Below are positions 43,234 through 52,091 of a DNA stretch of 64,000 nucleotides, piece by piece. The notes under the pieces are model-generated. The model had not been told where the DNA came from. It was given only the letters and a program-made list of their open reading frames with translations, and did no database searches. Both the position numbers and the translations under genes were made by a program. Position 1 is the first letter of the stretch, and every line of letters begins with the position of its first letter. This DNA comes from Serratia sp. FDAARGOS_506. Lineage in GTDB: Bacteria > Pseudomonadota > Gammaproteobacteria > Enterobacterales > Enterobacteriaceae. The stretch lies in assembly GCF_003812745.1 (NCBI RefSeq), contig NZ_CP033831.1, positions 3,472,001-3,536,000 of the forward strand. Reading direction: 5' to 3'.

Positions 43234-44489
43234 TGGACAGACTCACTTGATTTAATGGCGGATTGAAAGGGGACTGCGTTGGCGGAACGTTCGCCGCGCA
43301 GCAGGAAACAGGAAACAAGCGTCGTGACGGCGACCGCGCACCCCATCAGCAGATAGGTGTCGGCAAAGCCGATGCGGTCATACCCGTAGCCTGCCAGCGG
43401 CGACAGGAAGCTGGCCATCACCTGGGTGATGAACTGAAAGCCCACCAGGTAAAGCGTTGAGGAGAGGCGACTGTCGAAGCGGCTGGCGATGTATTTGAAG
43501 ATAGCGATCAGCAGGATCGGCAACTCTACGGTGTGCAGCAGTTTCATGGCGGAGATCATCAATGCGCCGCTGACCAAGCCTGAACCGAACATGCGCAGCG
43601 CCATCACGCCACCGGCCAGCAGCAACCCCTGTTTGGCGCCGATGCGGTTCACCAGCAGCGGCGCCAGGAACATGCCGCCGGCTTCGAGGAAGACCTGCAG
43701 CGAGTTGAGGAAGCCGTACATCTCGTTGCCCTGTTCGCGAGAAGCGAACTGCGAGGCGAAGTAGACCGAAAATTGCTGATCGAAAACGTTGTACACGCTG
43801 ATACCGAGTACAAACACTACCAGCGCCCAGAAGCCCGGCATACGCAGCAGCGCCAGTGCATCCTGTAGCCGCAGATTTTCCGGTTTGCCGAACGCCAGGC
43901 CGGCCATGGCGTTCGGCTTCAGCTCGCGCACCTGGCTGAGCAACAACAGGAATACCACGGCGGCGGCGGAGGCCAGCCAGAAATTGATGTTGGGATCGAT
44001 ATTGAAGATAAAACCGGCCAAAAAGGTGGCGCTGGCCCAGCCGAGCGATCCCCACATGCGGGCGCGGCCGAATTCGAAACCGCTGATGCGGCTGACTCGC
44101 TCGGTATAAGATTCCAGCGCGCCGATGCCGGCGAAGAAGGTGGCGCCGATAAATACCCCTCCGACCAGCGCGCCGAGCGGCAGGCTGCTCGCCAGCAGCG
44201 GGGCGTAAACGTAGATAAAGAATGGGCCTGTCAGCAGCAGCATCACGCCGAGAAACTGCAGCAGGTGCTTGCGCAGCCCAAGTTTGTCCTGAATAAACCC
44301 GTACAGCGGCTGTGCGCACAGCGCCACCAACGAGATAGCGGAGAAGATCAGGCCGGTTTCGGCGCCTTTCAGGCCGATCTTCTGATTTAGCCACAGCGAG
44401 ATCAGCGAAAAGCTGGAAGACCAGGTGAAGAAAAAGAAGAACAGCAGGCCGCTGAGCAGCACGTAATATTTTTTAGTTTCGCGGTTCAT
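43230..44489 (-). CDS. cscB: Sucrose:proton symporter CscB
   Basis: 419 residues, twelve helices, LacY/oligosaccharide:H+ symporter family. KKYYVLLSGLLFFFFFTWSSSFSLISLWL at the N-terminus, GLIFSAISLVALCAQPLYGFIQDKLGLRKHL, FGRARMWGSLGWA and NVFDQQFSVYFASQF follow CscB/LacY closely. It imports sucrose with H+ over the inner membrane. First gene of the cscB-cscA unit, with two operator palindromes upstream. Confidence 0.96.
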   Translation of the reverse strand: MNRETKKYYVLLSGLLFFFFFTWSSSFSLISLWLNQKIGLKGAETGLIFSAISLVALCAQPLYGFIQDKLGLRKHLLQFLGVMLLLTGPFFIYVYAPLLASSLPLGALVGGVFIGATFFAGIGALESYTERVSRISGFEFGRARMWGSLGWASATFLAGFIFNIDPNINFWLASAAAVVFLLLLSQVRELKPNAMAGLAFGKPENLRLQDALALLRMPGFWALVVFVLGISVYNVFDQQFSVYFASQFASREQGNEMYGFLNSLQVFLEAGGMFLAPLLVNRIGAKQGLLLAGGVMALRMFGSGLVSGALMISAMKLLHTVELPILLIAIFKYIASRFDSRLSSTLYLVGFQFITQVMASFLSPLAGYGYDRIGFADTYLLMGCAVAVTTLVSCFLLRGERSANAVPFQSAIKSSESVQ

Positions 44490-44523
44490 GGGTAGGGCCC
44501 CGGTGAGTGAAGTTAACTCTATT

Positions 44524-44599
44524 GTTAACGTTAACTTGAAAGGGGGTGAAGCCAGCAGATATCACGCGTGCGATGTTAATCACAAAAGTTAACGTTAAC
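44524..44599. promoter_or_regulatory. Twin CscR operators upstream of cscB
   Basis: Two identical perfect palindromes GTTAACGTTAAC at 44524-44535 and 44588-44599, 64 bp apart centre to centre, about six helical turns. This fits a LacI-type tetramer or cooperative pair bridging two sites. Assignment to CscR is by position. Confidence 0.75.
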
Positions 44600-44657
44600 A
44601 TTTATGCCTTGTGATCGAGGTCACGAGTTGGCAAGGGGGCGATGCGCCCCCGGAGGA

Positions 44658-45962
44658 TTAACGTTCGTTCAGCGATCGTAGATGATCGTCGCGGCGCAGC
44701 GTCATCAGCGCAAACAGGCTGACCACCGAGGTGGCAACTACGTAATAGGCGGGAATGTCGATATTGCCGGTCTGTTTGATGAGGCCGGTGATAATCAATC
44801 CGGCCGAGCCGGAGAACACCGCATTGGACAGCGAGTAAGCCAACCCCAAACCGGTATAACGCACCCGGGTCGGGAACATCTCCGCCAGCATCGCCGGGCC
44901 GGGACCGGCCAGCAGGCCAACCACGGCACCGGCGATCATCACCGCCAGCCCTTTGGCCCACAGTGAACTTTGCGCATCCTGCAACAGGTGCAGCAGCGGG
45001 AAGGTGAACAGGATCACCGCCGCCACCGCCGTCAGCATCACCGTTTTACGCCCGAGTTTGTCGCTGATCATGCCCGCCGGCAGAATGGTCAGGGCGAAGC
45101 CGACGTTGGCCAGCACCGTCGCTACCAGCGCCTGCTGGAAGGTGGCGTGCAATGAAGTTTGCAAATAGGAAGGCATCACCACCAGGAAGGTATAGCCGGC
45201 GGCCGACCAGCCCATCATGCGGCCGATGCCGATCAGAATGGTTTTCACCACGCCGCCCAGCTTCGCCTCAGGCGGCGCGGCGGCGTGTTCCGCATGTTGC
45301 TGCGCCTGGGTGAACGTGGGCGTTTCCTCTAGCTTGAGCCGCAGCCACAGCGCCACGGCGCCCATCGGCAGCGCCAACAGGAAGGGAATGCGCCAGCCCC
45401 AGTCATGCAGCTGCTGCGCGCTGAGCAGCGCGGCCAGCAGCGCCACCAGCCCAGCCCCGGCGAGCAGGCCGAGCGCGACGGTCAGCGATTGCCAGGCGCC
45501 GAACAGCCCACGCTTGCCCTTGGGGGCGAACTCGGTCATCAGCGACACGGCGCCGCCGAATTCACCGCCGGCGAACAGCCCTTGAAACATGCGCAGCAGC
45601 GTCAGCAGCAGCGGGGCGGCGACGCCGATTGAAGCATAGGTCGGCATGACGCCGATCAGCGCGGTGGCCAGTGTCATCAACAGCAGGACCGCAATCAGCG
45701 TCGGGCGACGGCCGATGCGGTCGCCGATGCGGCCGAATATCACCGCGCCGATCGGCCGGCAGAAAAACGCCAGCGCGAAGGCGGCGTAGGTGAGGATCAG
45801 GCTGGTGATTTCATTTTCACCCTGCAGCGTGAAAAAATTGGCGGCGATAACGGTGGCCAGGAACCCGTATACCCCGAACTCGTACCATTCGATAAAGTTG
45901 CCGACCGAGCCGGCCAGCAACGCCTGACGCGAGCGACGCGCGTCGAGAGTCTGTTGATTCAT
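44658..45962 (-). CDS. MFS metabolite:H+ symporter
   Basis: 434 residues from ATG 45962, preceded by GGGAACGGGG; an ATG four codons earlier has no ribosome binding site. Twelve helices. VGNFIEWYEFGVYGFLATVIA at the start, GRIGDRIGRRPTL (loop 2-3) and RMFQGLFAGGEFGGAVSLMTEFAP place it in the metabolite:H+ symporter branch with ProP, KgtP and ShiA. The substrate could be a di/tricarboxylate, shikimate or a betaine; the sequence does not decide. It lies between the csc genes and pckA, all on the same strand, with gaps of 168 and about 230 bp. Confidence 0.85.
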   Translation of the reverse strand: MNQQTLDARRSRQALLAGSVGNFIEWYEFGVYGFLATVIAANFFTLQGENEITSLILTYAAFALAFFCRPIGAVIFGRIGDRIGRRPTLIAVLLLMTLATALIGVMPTYASIGVAAPLLLTLLRMFQGLFAGGEFGGAVSLMTEFAPKGKRGLFGAWQSLTVALGLLAGAGLVALLAALLSAQQLHDWGWRIPFLLALPMGAVALWLRLKLEETPTFTQAQQHAEHAAAPPEAKLGGVVKTILIGIGRMMGWSAAGYTFLVVMPSYLQTSLHATFQQALVATVLANVGFALTILPAGMISDKLGRKTVMLTAVAAVILFTFPLLHLLQDAQSSLWAKGLAVMIAGAVVGLLAGPGPAMLAEMFPTRVRYTGLGLAYSLSNAVFSGSAGLIITGLIKQTGNIDIPAYYVVATSVVSLFALMTLRRDDHLRSLNER

Positions 45963-46145
45963 CCCCGTTCCCATTCATTTGAATTATTGTTCGTCAGTTC
46001 TAAATTTATACGACAAAACAATCAATTGATTTCAGCGGGAACTGTGAGGCGCGATTCACCAGAGCAGCGGCGCCGGCTCGCGGCCGGACGTGCTGGAAAC
46101 GACGCTGCGTTGTTGATGCCGGGTTTGCTGGGGAAACAGGAAAAC

Positions 46146-46175
46146 AAAAAAGGGCCGACGAATCGGCCCTTGAAC
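46146..46175 (-). terminator. Terminator of pckA
   Basis: AGGGCCGA-CGAA-TCGGCCCT with a run of A on the plus strand before it (T-run on the pckA strand), 15-40 bp after the pckA stop. The other 170 bases to the MFS gene show nothing. Confidence 0.85.
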
Positions 46176-46188
46176 GGAGGGGCGCGGT

Positions 46189-47808
46189 TTACAGTTTAGG
46201 CCCGGCATTCACCAGTTTTTCGCCCGCCGGGGTGACGGTATATTTGGCGAAGTTATCGATAAAGCGCTGCGCCAGATCCTGCGCCTTTTCCTGCCACAGC
46301 GATTCGTCGGCGTAGGTTTTGCGCGGATCGAGAATCGACGGATCGACGCCCGGCAGCGCGGTCGGCACGTTCAGCCCGAAGATTGGCAGCGTGAAGGTCT
46401 CGGCCTGTTCAATGTCGCCATTCAGAATGGCGTCGATGATGCCGCGCGTATCTTTGATCGAGATGCGTTTGCCGCTGCCGTTCCAGCCGGTGTTGACCAG
46501 GTAAGCCTGGGCGCCGGCGGCCTCCATGCGTTTCACCAGCACTTCGGCGTACTGCGTCGGATGCAGCGTCAGGAACGCGGCGCCGAAGCAGGCGGAGAAG
46601 GTCGGCGTCGGCGCGGTGATGCCGCGTTCGGTGCCGGCCAGCTTGGCGGTGAAGCCGGACAGGAAATGGTACTGGGTCTGCTCCGGCGTCAGGCGCGATA
46701 CCGGCGGCAGCACGCCGAAGGCGTCGGCGGTCAGGAAGATGATCTTGCGCGCGTGTCCGGCTTTGGACACCGGCTTGACGATGTTCTCGATGTGATAAAT
46801 CGGGTAGGAGACGCGGGTGTTCTCGGTTTTGCTGGCGTCATCGAAGTCGATGCTGCCGTCGGCGAGCACGGTAACGTTTTCCAGCAGCGCATCGCGGCGG
46901 ATCGCCTGATAGATTTCCGGCTCCGCCTGCGGCGACAGCTTGATGGTCTTGGCGTAGCAGCCGCCTTCGAAGTTGAACACGCCGTCGTCGTCCCAGCCGT
47001 GCTCGTCATCGCCGATCAGCTGGCGCTTCGGATCGGTGGAGAGGGTGGTCTTGCCGGTGCCGGAAAGGCCGAAGAACACCGCCACATCGCCTTGCTCGCC
47101 GACGTTGGCCGAGCAGTGCATCGAGGCGATGCCCTTCAGCGGCAGCAGATAGTTCATGATTGAGAACAGGCCTTTCTTCATCTCGCCGCCGTACCAGGTG
47201 CCGCCGATCAGCTGCATGCGTTCCGTCAGGTTAAAGGCGACGAAGTTCTCCGAATGCAGCCCTTGCTGCTGCCAGTCCGGGTTGGTGCATTTGGCGCCGT
47301 TCATCACCACGAAGTCCGGCTCGAAGTCCGCCAGCTCTGCGTCGCTCGGACGAATAAACATGTTTTTCACGAAGTGCGCCTGCCAGGCCACCTCGGTGAT
47401 GAAACGCACTTTCAGGCGCGTGTCGGCGTTGGCGCCGCAGAATGCGTCCACCACGAACAGACGCTTGCCGGAGAGCTGGTTGCCCACCAAGGTTTTCAGA
47501 TGCTGCCAGACTTCGGGCGAGAGCGGCTGGTTGTCGTTCTTGCCGGTGCCGTTGTCCGACCACCAGACGGTATCGCGCGTGGTGTCGTCGCGCACGATGT
47601 ATTTGTCCTTCGGCGAGCGGCCGGTGAATTCACCGGTCGCGACGTTGACCGCACCCAGTTGGGTGAGGGTGCCGCGTTCCAGCGGCGGCAGGTCGGCGCG
47701 GGTCTCTTCGGCGAACAGCAATTCATAGCTGGGGTTATAGACGACGTCGGCGGCCTGATGGATGCCGTAGCGAGCGAGGGTTTGTGGGGTAACAGCGCGT
47801 GAAGACAT
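46189..47808 (-). CDS. pckA: Phosphoenolpyruvate carboxykinase (ATP)
   Basis: 539 residues, the usual length. It converts oxaloacetate and ATP to PEP, CO2 and ADP at the start of gluconeogenesis. The kinase-1a loop [16 protein letters not shown] is near residue 250, with [22 protein letters not shown] and [13 protein letters not shown] before and [15 protein letters not shown] after it. Start [16 protein letters not shown] follows a region of about 130 bp that should hold the promoter. In E. coli pckA is at another locus (near envZ). Confidence 0.98.
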   Translation of the reverse strand: MSSRAVTPQTLARYGIHQAADVVYNPSYELLFAEETRADLPPLERGTLTQLGAVNVATGEFTGRSPKDKYIVRDDTTRDTVWWSDNGTGKNDNQPLSPEVWQHLKTLVGNQLSGKRLFVVDAFCGANADTRLKVRFITEVAWQAHFVKNMFIRPSDAELADFEPDFVVMNGAKCTNPDWQQQGLHSENFVAFNLTERMQLIGGTWYGGEMKKGLFSIMNYLLPLKGIASMHCSANVGEQGDVAVFFGLSGTGKTTLSTDPKRQLIGDDEHGWDDDGVFNFEGGCYAKTIKLSPQAEPEIYQAIRRDALLENVTVLADGSIDFDDASKTENTRVSYPIYHIENIVKPVSKAGHARKIIFLTADAFGVLPPVSRLTPEQTQYHFLSGFTAKLAGTERGITAPTPTFSACFGAAFLTLHPTQYAEVLVKRMEAAGAQAYLVNTGWNGSGKRISIKDTRGIIDAILNGDIEQAETFTLPIFGLNVPTALPGVDPSILDPRKTYADESLWQEKAQDLAQRFIDNFAKYTVTPAGEKLVNAGPKL

Positions 47809-48240
47809 ATTCTACTTCCTTATGAGTCATATTATGCCTCTTTCCCGTGCGGTGCCGCGCGCAGGATTAAGGTTCGGATCAAGCTGACCGGATTCAGCTA
47901 ATGCGTTTCCGGTTCTTTATTAATAAAACAGGGGGATTTATTGCCCTCCTATAGCATAGCAGCGAATTTAAACTCGATTACTTTAATTACAAAACGCTGA
48001 CGATAATTAATTAAATTCAACCTTGGTGGGGGCTCACAATATTGAATTCTGCCAGCGTAATTTAGTTTTGCATTTTTATTTTTTATCATATCGTCATGGC
48101 TGTCTACTGTTTTATTTCTTATTAGAAAAAGCGAAATCCACAATAGGATTTTTCGTAATCATTTGTTTTTGCTTGGCTATGGCAGGAGCGTTGCGCCAGG
48201 TGAATCTAACCGTACTGTACGCTTGTCAGCAGGGTGAATA
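47809..48240. other. Divergent pckA / carboxylate-transporter promoter region
   Basis: 432 AT-rich bases between divergent genes. Inside I see an inverted AGGGGG...CCCTCC-type stem near 47929-47957, but no clear CRP or Cra site and no gene. A 64-codon minus-strand frame is of chance composition. Confidence 0.4.
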
Positions 48241-49584
48241 ATGAAACAGATAAATGCAGAACTGACCTGTGATAAAAATGCGGCATCGTCCGAATCCTCA
48301 GGGTTAATTAATCAAATTCGTCAAATAGATATCGGCGCGGTACCGATCGCGTTGTTTATCACGATTTGCGCGATCGTGGCGATTTCCGCCTACGCCAACT
48401 TCCTGCCGAAGAATATGATCGGCGGCCTGGCGGTGATAATGACGCTGGGTTTTGCGCTGGCGCAGTTGGGAAAAAGCATTCCCGTGCTGCGCGATATCGG
48501 CGGGCCGGCCATTCTGTGTTTGATGGTGCCGTCGGTGCTGGTCTATTTCAATGTCTTGCAGCCTAACGTCATGGGCACCGTTCATCTGTTGATGAAAGAC
48601 GCCAACCTGCTGTATTTCGTCATCGCCAGTCTGGTAGTCGGCAGCATTCTCGGCATGAACCGGGTGATTCTGATCCAGGGGATGATTCGCATGTTCGTGC
48701 CGTTGGTAGTGGGCACGATCACGGCGGTGATCACCGGGCTGCTGGTGGGCAAGCTGTTCGGTTTTACCTTCTATCACACCTTCTTCTTTATCATCGTGCC
48801 AATCATCGGCGGCGGCATCGGCGAGGGGATTTTACCGCTGTCGTTGGCCTATTCGGCGATCCTGGGATCGACGCCTGACGTCTACGTCGCACAGCTGGCG
48901 CCGGCGGCGGTGCTGGGCAACATCTTCGCCATCGTGACCGCCGGGGTGCTTGCGCGCATCGGCATGCAGCGCAAGGCGCTGAGCGGCGACGGCATGCTGA
49001 TCCGTTCGGCACAGGAGAACGCGATGTTCGCCATCAAGGAGCAAAGCGGCAACGTCGATTTTCAACTGATGGGGGGCGGGCTGCTGGTGATCTGCGCCTT
49101 CTTCATCGTCGGTGGTCTGTTCGAACACATCGTGCATATTCCCGGCCCGGTGCTGATGATCCTGTTCGCGGTGTTGTGCAAGTACTGTCGGGTGATCCCG
49201 GCCTCGATGGAAACCGGCGCGCACAGTTTCTATAAGTTCGTCTCCACGGCGTTGGTGTGGCCGCTGATGATCGGTCTGGGCATGCTGTATGTGCCGCTGG
49301 AAAGCGTGGTGGCGGTGTTCTCGGTCGGTTATGTGGTGGTCTGTGGCTCGGTGGTGCTGTCGATGGGGCTGGTTAGTTTCCTGATTGCGCCTTACCTGAA
49401 GATGTTCCCGGTGGAAGCGGCGATCGTCACCTGTTGTCACAGTGGTTTGGGCGGCACCGGTGACGTGGCGATCCTGTCGGCGTCGAACCGTATGGGGCTG
49501 ATGCCGTTCGCCCAAATCGCCACGCGCATCGGCGGTGCTTCCACGGTCATTGGCGCGACGCTGCTGCTCGGTTGGTTAGTCTGA
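48241..49584 (+). CDS. 2-hydroxycarboxylate (malate/citrate) transporter, 2HCT family
   Basis: 447 residues, about eleven helices plus two re-entrant loops marked by the family's GG-rich motifs GGGIGEG (N-half) and GLGGTGD (C-half). IIGGGIGEGILPLSLAYSAILG and SASNRMGLMPFAQIATRIGGAS are closer to CimH/MaeN-type malate/citrate symporters than to Klebsiella CitS as I recall them. It probably imports malate or citrate with Na+ or H+. The start ATG 48241 has GCAGGGTG upstream. No two-component regulator or citrate lyase genes accompany it; divergence from pckA fits co-use of C4 acids for gluconeogenesis. Confidence 0.88.
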   Translation: MKQINAELTCDKNAASSESSGLINQIRQIDIGAVPIALFITICAIVAISAYANFLPKNMIGGLAVIMTLGFALAQLGKSIPVLRDIGGPAILCLMVPSVLVYFNVLQPNVMGTVHLLMKDANLLYFVIASLVVGSILGMNRVILIQGMIRMFVPLVVGTITAVITGLLVGKLFGFTFYHTFFFIIVPIIGGGIGEGILPLSLAYSAILGSTPDVYVAQLAPAAVLGNIFAIVTAGVLARIGMQRKALSGDGMLIRSAQENAMFAIKEQSGNVDFQLMGGGLLVICAFFIVGGLFEHIVHIPGPVLMILFAVLCKYCRVIPASMETGAHSFYKFVSTALVWPLMIGLGMLYVPLESVVAVFSVGYVVVCGSVVLSMGLVSFLIAPYLKMFPVEAAIVTCCHSGLGGTGDVAILSASNRMGLMPFAQIATRIGGASTVIGATLLLGWLV

Positions 49585-49604
49585 GTCCAGAGTTTCTTAT
49601 GGAT

Positions 49605-49634
49605 AGCCGGGGTTGGATTGCCCCGGTTTTTTTA
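49605..49634 (+). terminator. Terminator of the 2HCT transporter gene
   Basis: CCGGGG-TTGGATTG-CCCCGG followed by TTTTTTTA. Confidence 0.88.
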
Positions 49635-49787
49635 TGCGTTTTTTGCTAATCCCATATAGGCCTGATGCAAGCAACAAAAATAGGGCGTTTTGGATAAAAA
49701 CCCGACAATTCCTATTAATTCCGTCATATTAGCGTGACATAGTAGCGCGCAGAGGGCCGGGCTTGCATACCTCGGGCTTCTGTCGAA

Positions 49788-49814
49788 TCGCCAACCTTTT
49801 CGGTTGGCGATTCA
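49788..49814 (-). terminator. Hairpin at the 3' end of the 69-residue protein gene
   Basis: AATCGCCAACC-TTTTC-GGTTGGCGATT, an 11-bp perfect stem overlapping the stop codon of the minus-strand gene. It probably acts as its terminator or 3' protection. Confidence 0.65.
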
Positions 49815-50021
49815 TTTTCCGCCTTTCAGCATGTTGATGGCGGCGCCGAGCAGAATGCGCCGCTCGATATCGTTGCTGTCCGCCAGCTGTCGCGCCAGAT
49901 GTTTTTCCAGCGTTTCCACCGACAGCGCTTCGCCGCGATGGCGCAGCTGCATCACGCCGTCGCCGATCAGGCGTGCGACCTCATCCCATACGGGTTTAAT
50001 CTCCTGTTCCGAGAACGTCAT
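49812..50021 (-). CDS. Small protein, weak resemblance to fumarase D
   Basis: 69 residues, no signal peptide, helical. The stretch VARLIGDGVMQLRHRGEALS through LADSNDIERRILLGAAINML has the same length and helix spacing as E. coli FumD (YdhZ), a 69-residue protein reported to have fumarase activity, but the match is weak and made from memory. It could equally be another small enterobacterial family. Single gene with its own hairpin at the 3' end. Confidence 0.6.
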   Translation of the reverse strand: MTFSEQEIKPVWDEVARLIGDGVMQLRHRGEALSVETLEKHLARQLADSNDIERRILLGAAINMLKGGK

Positions 50022-50178
50022 GGCCTACCTCGGTTGGTTGATTTTTGCCCAATGTAGCAGTTGAGCTGCGGCTTCGCTACCGGCCGTCTAAAACAGGAAG
50101 CATAAAAAACAAGCCATCAGTATTTCTTCTGGTTTTTACGCTCAATACTTGCGGTGTCGAAAAGCAGGAGAACACATC

Positions 50179-50334
50179 ATGAACTGGGTCGAAACCTTGG
50201 CGGAGTACTACCGCCTGAGCCGCACGGGTGAAACGCAGCATTGGCTGTGCCGCCGCTGGTTACCGCAGGGGGAGGCGCGTCTGGCCTATTTGCGGGAGTT
50301 GCTTGAGCCGACCGCGGTGCCGCAGCGACGGTGA
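50179..50334 (+). CDS. Small basic protein of unknown function
   Basis: 51 residues from ATG 50179 with AGGAG 9 bp upstream. Rich in Arg, Trp and Tyr (NWVETLAEYYRLSRTGETQH, WLCRRWLPQGEARLAYLREL); soluble. Followed by a GACGCCGGC/GCCGGCGTC hairpin (50340-50362) shared with the convergent yniD. The Shine-Dalgarno and terminator support expression; I recognise no family. Confidence 0.6.
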   Translation: MNWVETLAEYYRLSRTGETQHWLCRRWLPQGEARLAYLRELLEPTAVPQRR

Positions 50335-50339
50335 ACAGG

Positions 50340-50362
50340 ACGCCGGCGCTTGGCCGGCGTCG
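50340..50362. terminator. Shared hairpin between the 51-residue gene and yniD
   Basis: GACGCCGGC...GCCGGCGTC stem directly after one stop and 10 bp from the other; no long T-run. Confidence 0.55.
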
Positions 50363-50371
50363 CTTTGCGGG

Positions 50372-50479
50372 TTAGCCGAACGCTATCGCCGCCCAACGCA
50401 ACAGCAGCAACGCCAGGCAGATCAGCAGGAGCACTACGACCATTTTACTGAGTTTGTTGCCCATGCGCTTTGTTGCCAC
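50372..50479 (-). CDS. yniD: Tiny inner-membrane protein YniD
   Basis: 35 residues from a GTG start at 50479 with AAGGGGG just upstream. The sequence reads (V/M)ATKRMGNKLSKMVVVLL and continues as one transmembrane helix to RWAAIAFG. It lines up with E. coli YniD (35 residues, TKR near the start, KMVVVLL, LLLRWAA) as I recall it. YniD is a small inner-membrane protein of unknown role. An ATG five codons in (50464) is possible but the GTG gives the YniD length. It is 9 bp downstream of another tiny membrane-protein gene, so the two form an operon. Confidence 0.8.
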   Translation of the reverse strand: MATKRMGNKLSKMVVVLLLICLALLLLRWAAIAFG

Positions 50480-50488
50480 GTTGCCCCC

Positions 50489-50599
50489 TTAACTGAGGTA
50501 CCACCCGCCGGCGAGGGTGATGAGGAAAAGCGTCACCAGGGCGACGCCGTTGAGTAAATCGCTGAAGGTATCGTCAGCATCGATGTCGTCTTGTCGCAT
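50489..50599 (-). CDS. 36-residue single-pass membrane protein
   Basis: Start ATG 50599 with AGGCGGC upstream. The first 14 residues are acidic (MRQDDIDADDTFSD), followed by one hydrophobic helix (LLNGVALVTLFLITLAGGWY). It ends 9 bp before the yniD start on the same strand. The acidic head here against the basic head of YniD suggests opposite membrane orientation or a partner relation, which is inference. No known family recognised. A perfect palindrome lies 26 bp upstream of the start. Confidence 0.65.
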   Translation of the reverse strand: MRQDDIDADDTFSDLLNGVALVTLFLITLAGGWYLS

Positions 50600-50624
50600 A
50601 TTGCCGCCTGGCGGTTGCCATTGG

Positions 50625-50639
50625 GTGAATAATGTTCAC
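50625..50639. promoter_or_regulatory. Palindrome upstream of the small membrane-protein pair
   Basis: GTGAA-TAATG-TTCAC, a perfect 5-bp repeat within TGGGTGAATAATGTTCACA. It sits where an operator or promoter element for the two tiny genes would be. The regulator is unknown. Confidence 0.45.
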
Positions 50640-50799
50640 AGTATGCGCCCGGTTGCGCGGCAGGCACAGCGAAGAACGGTAAAAACTCGTAAAGGCGGCG
50701 GTGGCGGAACGCGCAGTCGCGCCTGCGACGGATGCAGACGGCCGGTAATACGTTGTACTATCCTGTCTGCATTGATGCATTTTTCCAAAAGGTATAAAC

Positions 50800-51192
50800 A
50801 TGGCGACGGCAATTCCTCAGAAATACGAACACCTTGAGCGCTGGGCGTTCGGCGACACCGAGCAGCAGGCCGATGAAGTGGTGCAATTGATCCTCAATGG
50901 CACCAAAACGGCCACCTGTTCCAACCTGGACGGCGAAGGGATCCCGCAGGCCGGCGATCTGTTCCTGGTGGTGGACGGCAAAGGTGAACCGGTCTGCGCG
51001 GTTGAACTGACCGCAGTGGAAATGAAAACTTACGATCAGGTCGATGAAGCGCACGCCTTTGCCGAAGGCGAGGGCGATCGTTCGCTGGCGCATTGGCGCA
51101 AAGAGCTGCAGCGCTTCTTCGAAGAGTACGATTTGTTCTCGCCGGATATGACGCTGGTGCTGATGAATTTCAAAGTCGTCGATAAGTTCTAA
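50800..51192 (+). CDS. ASCH domain protein
   Basis: 130 residues. ASCH/PUA-like beta-barrel: LERWAFGDTEQQADEVVQLILNGTKTATCS (the GTKT(A)T loop typical of the family), AGDLFLVVDGKGEPVCAVEL, and RSLAHWRKELQRFF. ASCH proteins bind RNA or modified nucleosides; some cleave acylated cytidines (YqfB) or act as nucleases. The specific function is not known. It is followed after 4 bp by a papain-like gene in the same direction. Confidence 0.85.
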   Translation: MATAIPQKYEHLERWAFGDTEQQADEVVQLILNGTKTATCSNLDGEGIPQAGDLFLVVDGKGEPVCAVELTAVEMKTYDQVDEAHAFAEGEGDRSLAHWRKELQRFFEEYDLFSPDMTLVLMNFKVVDKF

Positions 51193-51196
51193 ACGG

Positions 51197-51796
51197 ATGC
51201 GCGCCGTTCCCTACGAATGCCAGTGGGCGAGCCCAGAGCTGGCTGCCGATCTGATCGCCGGCCGCGCTACGCTGGCGCAGGACGAGAATTGGGCGCGCAG
51301 CGGCGCCCGCGATCGGGCGGAGTACGTCGAGTGGGCCAACCATGTGTGCGGCATGGCCTGTCTGAAAATGGTGCTGGGCCACCGTGACGGCGAAGCGCCG
51401 CCGCTGCTGGAGTTGGCGCGGCGCAGCCTGCCTTACGGTGCCTATGTGCGCGAGGGGGAGCGGATCAAAGGGCTGATTTACGCGCCGTTCGTCGAGTATG
51501 TGCGCGAGCAGTTTGCGCTGCAAGCGGAGGTGAAGGTGGGGCTGGAGGCTGCCGATGTGTCGGCGCTGTTCAGCGTATGCCGCTACTTTATCGCCTCGGT
51601 GCACCCTTCCATTCGCCGGCCCGAGAGCGTGCCGCCGCAGCGGGGTGGGCATCTGGTGTTGATCACCGCCGCCGATGCGCAAAGCGTGACCTTCCACAAC
51701 CCTTCGGGCGACAGCCCGGCGACGCGCGAGCGGGTACAACTGCCACTCAGCCGCTTCGCCCCTTTCTTTGCCGGCCGCGGCATCGCCATCGCATAA
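51197..51796 (+). CDS. C39-like cysteine peptidase
   Basis: 199 residues. Likely catalytic Cys in NHVCGMACLKMVLG, His in RGGHLVLITAADA and Asn in FHNPSGDS, in the order of papain-like C39_2 peptidases. No ABC transporter domain and no signal peptide, so it is a stand-alone cytoplasmic enzyme. It starts 4 bp after the ASCH gene and is probably cotranscribed. Substrate unknown. Confidence 0.75.
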   Translation: MRAVPYECQWASPELAADLIAGRATLAQDENWARSGARDRAEYVEWANHVCGMACLKMVLGHRDGEAPPLLELARRSLPYGAYVREGERIKGLIYAPFVEYVREQFALQAEVKVGLEAADVSALFSVCRYFIASVHPSIRRPESVPPQRGGHLVLITAADAQSVTFHNPSGDSPATRERVQLPLSRFAPFFAGRGIAIA

Positions 51797-51802
51797 AAAA
51801 AC

Positions 51803-51830
51803 GCGCTGTTTCCGATGAAAGCAGCGCGTC
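51803..51830 (-). terminator. Terminator of yebV
   Basis: ACGCGCTG...CAGCGCGT hairpin with TTTC/GAAA inner pairs, preceded by a run of A on the plus strand (T-run for the minus-strand gene). It may also serve the convergent C39-like gene. Confidence 0.8.
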
Positions 51831-51851
51831 GTCAGCAGGCCTGGCGTATTT

Positions 51852-52091
51852 TCATGCCAGCCGCATCACCCAGGCGTCCGCCTGTCGATCGTAGTGCTGC
51901 TTGTACAGCAACGACTGTTTGCCATCAAGGATCGCCGGAATGCTGGTGTGTTCATCCCAGCCGTCGAGCTGCATACACAGATCCGGATCGGACTTGCAGG
52001 GAATGCTCAGGGTGCCGGCGCGGTCGGCGCCAGCGTGAAGATGCGCGTCATCGACCTCGAAGCTGCCAATTTTTACGACGGTTTTGCTCAT
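51852..52091 (-). CDS. yebV: YebV family small protein
   Basis: 79 residues from ATG 52091 with GGAGTTCCC upstream. It matches E. coli YebV (78 residues) by recall almost throughout: KIGSFEVDDAHLHG, LSIPCKSDPDLCMQLDGWD, SIPAILDG and DAWVMRLA. Function unknown. In E. coli yebV follows rsmF directly; here about 7 kb carrying a Csu-like pilus operon separates them. Confidence 0.9.
   Translation of the reverse strand: MSKTVVKIGSFEVDDAHLHAGADRAGTLSIPCKSDPDLCMQLDGWDEHTSIPAILDGKQSLLYKQHYDRQADAWVMRLA

Noticed and set aside
47949-48143. 64-codon minus-strand frame between pckA and the 2HCT transporter
   Set aside because: Chance composition, no ribosome binding site; the region fits a divergent promoter.
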